Assembly: GCA_049964535.1 (NCBI GenBank)
Contig: JBMFXG010000134.1
Coordinates: 1 to 7,626 of the forward strand
Direction: 5' to 3'
DNA length: 7,626 nt
Source of the DNA: JAJYZP01 sp049964535
GTDB lineage: Bacteria; Actinomycetota; Acidimicrobiia; Acidimicrobiales; Acidimicrobiaceae
The notes under the pieces are model-generated. The model saw only the letters and a program-made list of their open reading frames with translations, searched no databases and was not told the origin of the DNA. Positions 1 through 4,200 of this stretch are shown one piece after another (within the stretch, counting starts at the first letter, position 1; every line of letters starts with the position of its first letter). The translations under genes and the position numbers were made by a program.

Positions 1-1
1 G

Positions 2-565
2 CTACCGGGCGTTCTACTCGGTCTCGTACTTGGCTACTTGCTCCGGCCGCTCGTGGTCGGCCTCTGCCTCGTACCCTTCCGGCTCTCATCGTCGCAGCGT
101 AACTTTGTCCTCTTCAGTGGATTGAAAGGTGCTGTCCCGATCTTGCTTGGAACGTATCTCCTGGCCGATCACGTGGCGCAGGGTGCTCGTTTCTACGGCA
201 TCATTGTGATTGTGGTCGTGGTCTCGGTGGTGGTTCAGGGCTCTTCCATACCACTCCTTGCACGATGGCTGCGAGTGCCGATGCGCCGAGTTGATATCGA
301 ACCCTGGGCGCTGGGCGTTCGACTGACCGACGAGCCTGAAGACGTTCACCACTTCACGGTCGAGGTGGGCTCGAAGGCCGCTGGTACAACCATCTCCCAA
401 CTCGTCTTGCTCCCAAGCGATGCCTGGATCTCTCTCGTCGTGCGAGATGGCCATGCGATCTCTGCTCGGGGGACGACGGAGCTGCGTGTGGGAGACGACG
501 TGCTCGTGCTTGCCGACGCCAAGGACCATGATCTGCTCATCTCTTACTTTAAGGCTCAAAGTTGA
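2..565 (+). CDS. CPA1-family cation/proton antiporter with C-terminal TrkA-C domain, 3' end only (partial)
   Basis: The reading frame is open from the left edge, so the start and most of the membrane domain lie outside the window; 187 codons are visible before TGA at 563-565. The first 85 or so residues are hydrophobic and carry the hallmark end of the Na+(K+)/H+ exchanger domain: RPLVVGLCLVPFRL, then GLKGAVPILLGTYLL, then a valine-rich helix ending VVVQGSSIPLLARWL. In NhaP2/CvrA-type antiporters the equivalent stretch is GLRGAVPI followed by QGxTxxxxARxL; here the usual Arg is Lys. From about residue 112 a soluble segment beginning FTVEVGSKAAGTTISQL and ending DDVLVLADAKDHDLLISYF matches a TrkA-C (RCK_C) domain, which in this family is cytoplasmic and binds a ligand to gate transport. 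Role inferred: exchange of a monovalent cation for protons across the cytoplasmic membrane. The ion (Na+ or K+) cannot be decided from this fragment. The gene converges on the giant minus-strand gene across a 644-bp gap. Family confidence is high. Confidence 0.9.
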   Translation, partial: LPGVLLGLVLGYLLRPLVVGLCLVPFRLSSSQRNFVLFSGLKGAVPILLGTYLLADHVAQGARFYGIIVIVVVVSVVVQGSSIPLLARWLRVPMRRVDIEPWALGVRLTDEPEDVHHFTVEVGSKAAGTTISQLVLLPSDAWISLVVRDGHAISARGTTELRVGDDVLVLADAKDHDLLISYFKAQS

Positions 566-641
566 TGCTCGACGGATGCCAGTAGCGCTCTGTGTGTGTT
601 GACGGGGATTTTCGGGTTTCACGGGAGGAGCGCGCGACTGT

Positions 642-661
642 TAGCTAGAGAGCTCTGGCTA
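642..661 (+). repeat. Inverted repeat about 77 nt past the antiporter stop
   Basis: TAGCTAGA (642-649) pairs with TCTGGCTA (654-661) around the loop GAGC. All eight positions pair if one T-G wobble is allowed on the plus-strand RNA; on the minus strand that pair becomes an A-C mismatch. It could mark the 3' end of the antiporter transcript, but no U-tract follows, so the terminator reading is weak. Confidence 0.35.
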
Positions 662-755
662 CGGGTCGGGGAGCAACTCTTTGGAGTGTGTGGACGACAC
701 TGCGGGTCTTGCCGGGTCTTAAGGACTCGAGATCGGTTTGGTTGCTCGTTGGCGA

Positions 756-771
756 TCACAGCTCGCTGTGA
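756..771. repeat. Perfect 6-bp inverted repeat
   Basis: TCACAG (756-761) and CTGTGA (766-771) are exact reverse complements around the tetraloop CTCG. A run of T is missing on both sides, so it is not a standard intrinsic terminator. Short dyads of this type also occur by chance. Confidence 0.35.
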
Positions 772-818
772 CTCGTCTACACTCGAAGAGCCTTAGTCGG
801 TGTTCCGCGTGGAGAAGT

Positions 819-842
819 CTTCGACTGGTGAGCAGTCTGAAG
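819..842 (+). repeat. Imperfect inverted repeat
   Basis: CTTC (819-822) pairs with GAAG (839-842) and ACTG (824-827) with CAGT (833-836), with a small internal loop (G opposite CT) and a five-base loop GTGAG. A second small stem, GGTTC/GGACC with one wobble, follows at about 843-855. These add to the hairpin density of the gap, but each alone is weak evidence. Confidence 0.25.
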
Positions 843-986
843 GTTCTGAGGACCGTGCTGGCGTGCCCTTCGAATCGTGGTTGAGGACTTTCGTCGGATC
901 GGGTGGACCTTGCCCTCGTCGGGTGAGTCTGTCAACTTGGGGTACTGCGCTTTGGAGATGCGGAGTCGCAGGAGCGTGCGTTTGCT

Positions 987-1001
987 TGGGTCACTTACCC
1001 A
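987..1001 (+). repeat. Perfect 5-bp inverted repeat, weak terminator candidate
   Basis: TGGGT (987-991) and ACCCA (997-1001) pair around the loop CACTT, and a flanking T-G wobble extends the stem by one. Only a short TCTTT follows, about 10 nt downstream, so this is a poor intrinsic terminator on the plus strand. Confidence 0.25.
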
Positions 1002-1052
1002 GTCGCTCAGTCTTTGATGGCACGTCGACTCCTGCCCTGAGGTAGAGAACGA

Positions 1053-1118
1053 GGAGCCGTCTACGCGGTCGCTCCAAAACGGTTACTCTCATCGCCGTTG
1101 TGGACGTGCAGCGGCTCC
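1053..1118. other. Potentially structured 66-nt segment in the intergenic gap
   Basis: Nested complementary segments are visible. GGAGC (1053-1057) pairs with GCTCC (1114-1118). CGTCTAC (1058-1064) pairs with GTGGACG (1100-1106) with one G-U. AACGG (1078-1082) pairs with CCGTT (1095-1099), which abuts the second stem. An alternative outer stem is the 7-bp GGAGCCG (1053-1059) with CGGCTCC (1112-1118), and a further GCTCC at 1071-1075 could compete for GGAGC. The segment starts about 90 nt past the giant gene's stop, so it would lie in that gene's 3' UTR on the minus strand and far downstream of the antiporter on the plus strand. No U-tract flanks it. It may be a transcript-end structure, a small RNA or coincidence. 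Confidence 0.3.
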
Positions 1119-1209
1119 GGTACGAAGCGTGGTCGGCTTCAGCGAACCTCTCCTCTCGCTCGACGACGGTCTGACATGAGATGAGGGCTGCGCTCCGGTG
1201 GCTCAGTGG

Positions 1210-4200
1210 CTAGGAGTCATCTGGGTCTTTGGGCCCCTCGTCGACGGTTTCGGATTGAGAGAGGGAGAAGTTGACCTTCTCTCCGCCACCTTGGCCCTCA
1301 GAAGACTCCGATGCATCCCTCTCTCGTTTTTGGTCGTAGAAGTAGAAGAAGACCCAGGTTCCGAGCGTCAGTATCACGAAGATGGCGCTAAAAACCACTG
1401 CGGCCGATACGCCGGCGATCGTACCGACGTAGCTCGAGCCTTGCCCGAGGAGGAGATGGACGAAGGCAAAGACGGTCACCGCAAAGAGAACGGCCCACGC
1501 AGGGCGGTTCCAGCGGTAGAGGTCGCGGCCGGGTAGGAACTTGAGAGGGAGTAGTGAGATGAGAGCACCTTGTACGCCAGCAATAAAGACAGAGACCAGT
1601 GTTGCGTCGATTCCTGCTACGAGGAAGCTGACGTGGTCTGAACCGGCGAGACTGCTCAGGGGCTGTCGGAGTATCCATGCAATGATGGAGACGCAGAGCA
1701 TGGTGCCAAAGGACCAGAGCTGTGCCCTTCCGCTGTCCTCTTCAGAGATCCTGACCTTATTGACCACTTGGAGTCCTGCGACCAGGCCGTAGAGGTACCC
1801 GGGCTCAAAGTGCAGTGCACGGCTTATCACGACGCAGAGCGCTGCGATGCCAAGTGCCCCGGGGAGTACGTGACCTTGTACGACTGCCTCCGGATCCTTC
1901 TTGCGGAGGTAGAGCGCAGCGGGTAGATCGGTTGCGAAGGTGATGATCGCCAATCCGAGCAGAAGGCCGAGGAAGGTGATGAGCGAGCTCTCGTTAAAGG
2001 TGAACCGTGGATCTAAGAGTCCGTAGAGGAGAGCGGAGAGAACGAGGACGGCGGTGAGCTTGATGTTGTTCTTTCGTCGAGATTCTTGGACCTCGGCCTC
2101 TGTACGGTTCTTCTTGCGACGAAGTCGCCGACGGAGAGCTAGGAGATCGTCCTCGTGCTCTTCGAGCGTCGCGTTGAGAACCTCTGTCGGAAATGCGATA
2201 AACGGTATGGCGATCGCTGCTACCGCAGCGCTCTTAGCCAAGGCCTTGGGCGAGAAGGAGATCTGCGATGGTAGGAGCACGGAGGTATCGAGGCCGCTGA
2301 GGTGAACCGTCGCAGAGACCACTTTGAAGGAGGCCGTCGCAACTGCTCCAGATGACGATTGCGTCTGGGTACTGTGGCTCGGAGTGCACTGAAGCGTCAG
2401 AGTATTGTGGCCGGACTTGGCATCTCCGGGCACCGTGATCGAGAGAGGAGCGATTCTTCCATTGATGGGCGTAGGGTGTGCCACCTCTTGTCCATCGAAG
2501 GCGACAATGGGGGTCGTGCAGGAGGGGGGAATACTCTGACTCTCGAAGATGAAGGTCGATCCCGGTATTCCTTGATTATTGGAGATCGTGAACTGAACCG
2601 GTACGCCAGAGTTCTGGGGAGCCTTCGACGGAGCGATCTTTGGTGGCTGCGGCGCAAGTGTGGTGGTCGTTGCCGGAGCCGAAGTAGTTGGGCTTGCCGA
2701 CGTAGTGGGTGGTGTTGAAGCTAGCGGCGTAGCCGTGGTCACCGTCGTCGATTGGGTTCGAGTCACTGGAGCGGTCGAGGTTGTAGTCGATGAGCTCTGT
2801 GCTGTTGAGACGGTAGTGGTGACGCTGCTGCTCTTGGGCGGAATCGTTGTCGTTGTTGTTGTTGGAGCGGTCGTGATGGTCGTTGTTGTGGTAGGAATCG
2901 TGGTCGTTACGGAGGGGAGGGTGACCGGTGGGGACGTCGGAGGAGTCACGGCCGAGACCTCTTCGTAGAGAGTGACGGTTGGGGGGGTGGTTTGAGAAGA
3001 ACTTGTGACGGTGTACGTGAGGAGCCCGTTCACGGACTGTGCTAAAGCAGTCGACAGTGTTGCGGAGACGACGATCGAACACGTTGCACCTTGAACGAGG
3101 CTTCCTGCTGTGGCACAGGAGTTCTGGGAGATGGAGAAGTAGCTCGGGACGGTAGCGGTAGGAAAGTTGAACGGTGCTGTTGGTAGAGAGGCCGTCGGTT
3201 CGGTGTACATGATCGTCTTGGCAGCAAAGCTCCCTCCAACGCCCGTGGTGAAGACCAGTGAGCTTGGCGATACCGTTGGTACTAGTGCGGGACTGAGTAT
3301 CGTGATCGCCTGAGACGGCTGCGACGTGGTGCTGAGCGAGGCGCTGTTGATCGCAGTGACGGTAAACGTGTAGCTCGCTCCAGGGGTCAGGCCCGTAAAG
3401 GGTATCGGAGATGACGTCGCCGAGGCCGTCACCGACGTGGTGGTTTGGGTCTTGGTTTGCGTGGCGGTTGCAACGTACTTCGTGATGCTGACCCCCCCGC
3501 TCTGCGCCAGGCCGGTGTCTGTGCTAAAGCTCACCGTTGCGCTACTTGGAGCGGTCGAGGTGGCAACAACGTTCGTTGGGGCTAGTGGACTTGCGGCATT
3601 GACAGTTGAGGAGAGCGCAACGGTGGGGGTGCCGGTAATGGCAAGTTGAGCCGAAGCGGTGCCGACACTCGTGTTGGTCGCTGATACTACGACGGAGCAC
3701 GTCGATCCAGCGGCCAGGGTCTTCGACGAGCAGGAGTTGCTCGTGACGGTAAATGCCGTTGATGGCGAACTACCGGAAGTGATCGCAACGGTGCTTGGAA
3801 AGGTGAAGCTCGAAGGAGAGCTCGTCGGCTCGCTATAGTTCAAGGTCTGGCTTGCGGCCTTGGCTCCATAGGTCGTTGTGAAGGTGATCGATGACGGGCT
3901 CACCGTGGGTTCGCTCGCCTGGGGTAGAGGGGTCGTGATCTGGTTGCTGTTTGATGATGGTGATGATGCCAGAGCTGGAGAGAGTTTTGTATTGAGGGCG
4001 GTCACCGTGAACTGATACGTCGTGCCCGGCGTAAGGCCGGTGAAGATGATTGGGCTCTGAGGAGATATGGAGCTCGTTGCGGCTGGAGTCGGATCCGAGC
4101 CGACGACGATGTACGCAGCGGCTTGATAGCCAATGTTGAAGGTGGACACACCGCCCGTCTGAGCGTAGGTGGAGTCGTCGGTGAACGAGATCTGGGCGGA

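Larger units (their letters stand above)
566..1209. other. Long non-coding gap between convergent genes
   Basis: This 644-bp stretch follows the antiporter stop and precedes, on the plus strand, the stop codon of the giant gene. Two short open frames are present (about 596-796 and 800-1045). Their translations have scattered Cys and Trp, no recognisable domain and no convincing Shine-Dalgarno sequence, so I do not call them. What can be seen are several short inverted repeats (642-661, 756-771, 819-842, 987-1001, 1053-1118). None is followed by a clear U-run on either strand, so no textbook Rho-independent terminator is evident. A tandem octamer CGGGTCTT occurs at 703-710 and 713-720. No tRNA, tmRNA, RNase P or SRP RNA signature was recognised. 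The gap could hold 3' UTRs, a decayed gene or an unrecognised small RNA. Confidence 0.6.

Noticed and set aside
86..622. Minus-strand open frame of 178 codons over the antiporter
   Set aside because: It is antisense to a recognisable antiporter/TrkA-C coding frame, and the product is His/Arg-rich without a domain.
862..885. TTCGAATC, like a tRNA T-loop
   Set aside because: The flanking bases do not form a T-stem, and no anticodon or acceptor stem can be assembled on either strand.
596..1045. Two short plus-strand open frames in the gap (596-796 and 800-1045)
   Set aside because: They use alternative starts, lack a convincing ribosome site, and encode Cys/Trp-scattered sequence with no domain; most likely chance open frames in GC-rich DNA.
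2840..2925. GTTGTTG-type repeats considered as a microsatellite or CRISPR-like array
   Set aside because: They are degenerate Thr codons in an intact reading frame; there are no spacers or conserved repeat units.
2660..2968. Plus-strand open frame of 102 codons, Val-rich
   Set aside because: It is antisense to the Thr/Pro stalk; its Val-rich product simply mirrors ACN codons read backwards. The minus frame is clearly the real one.
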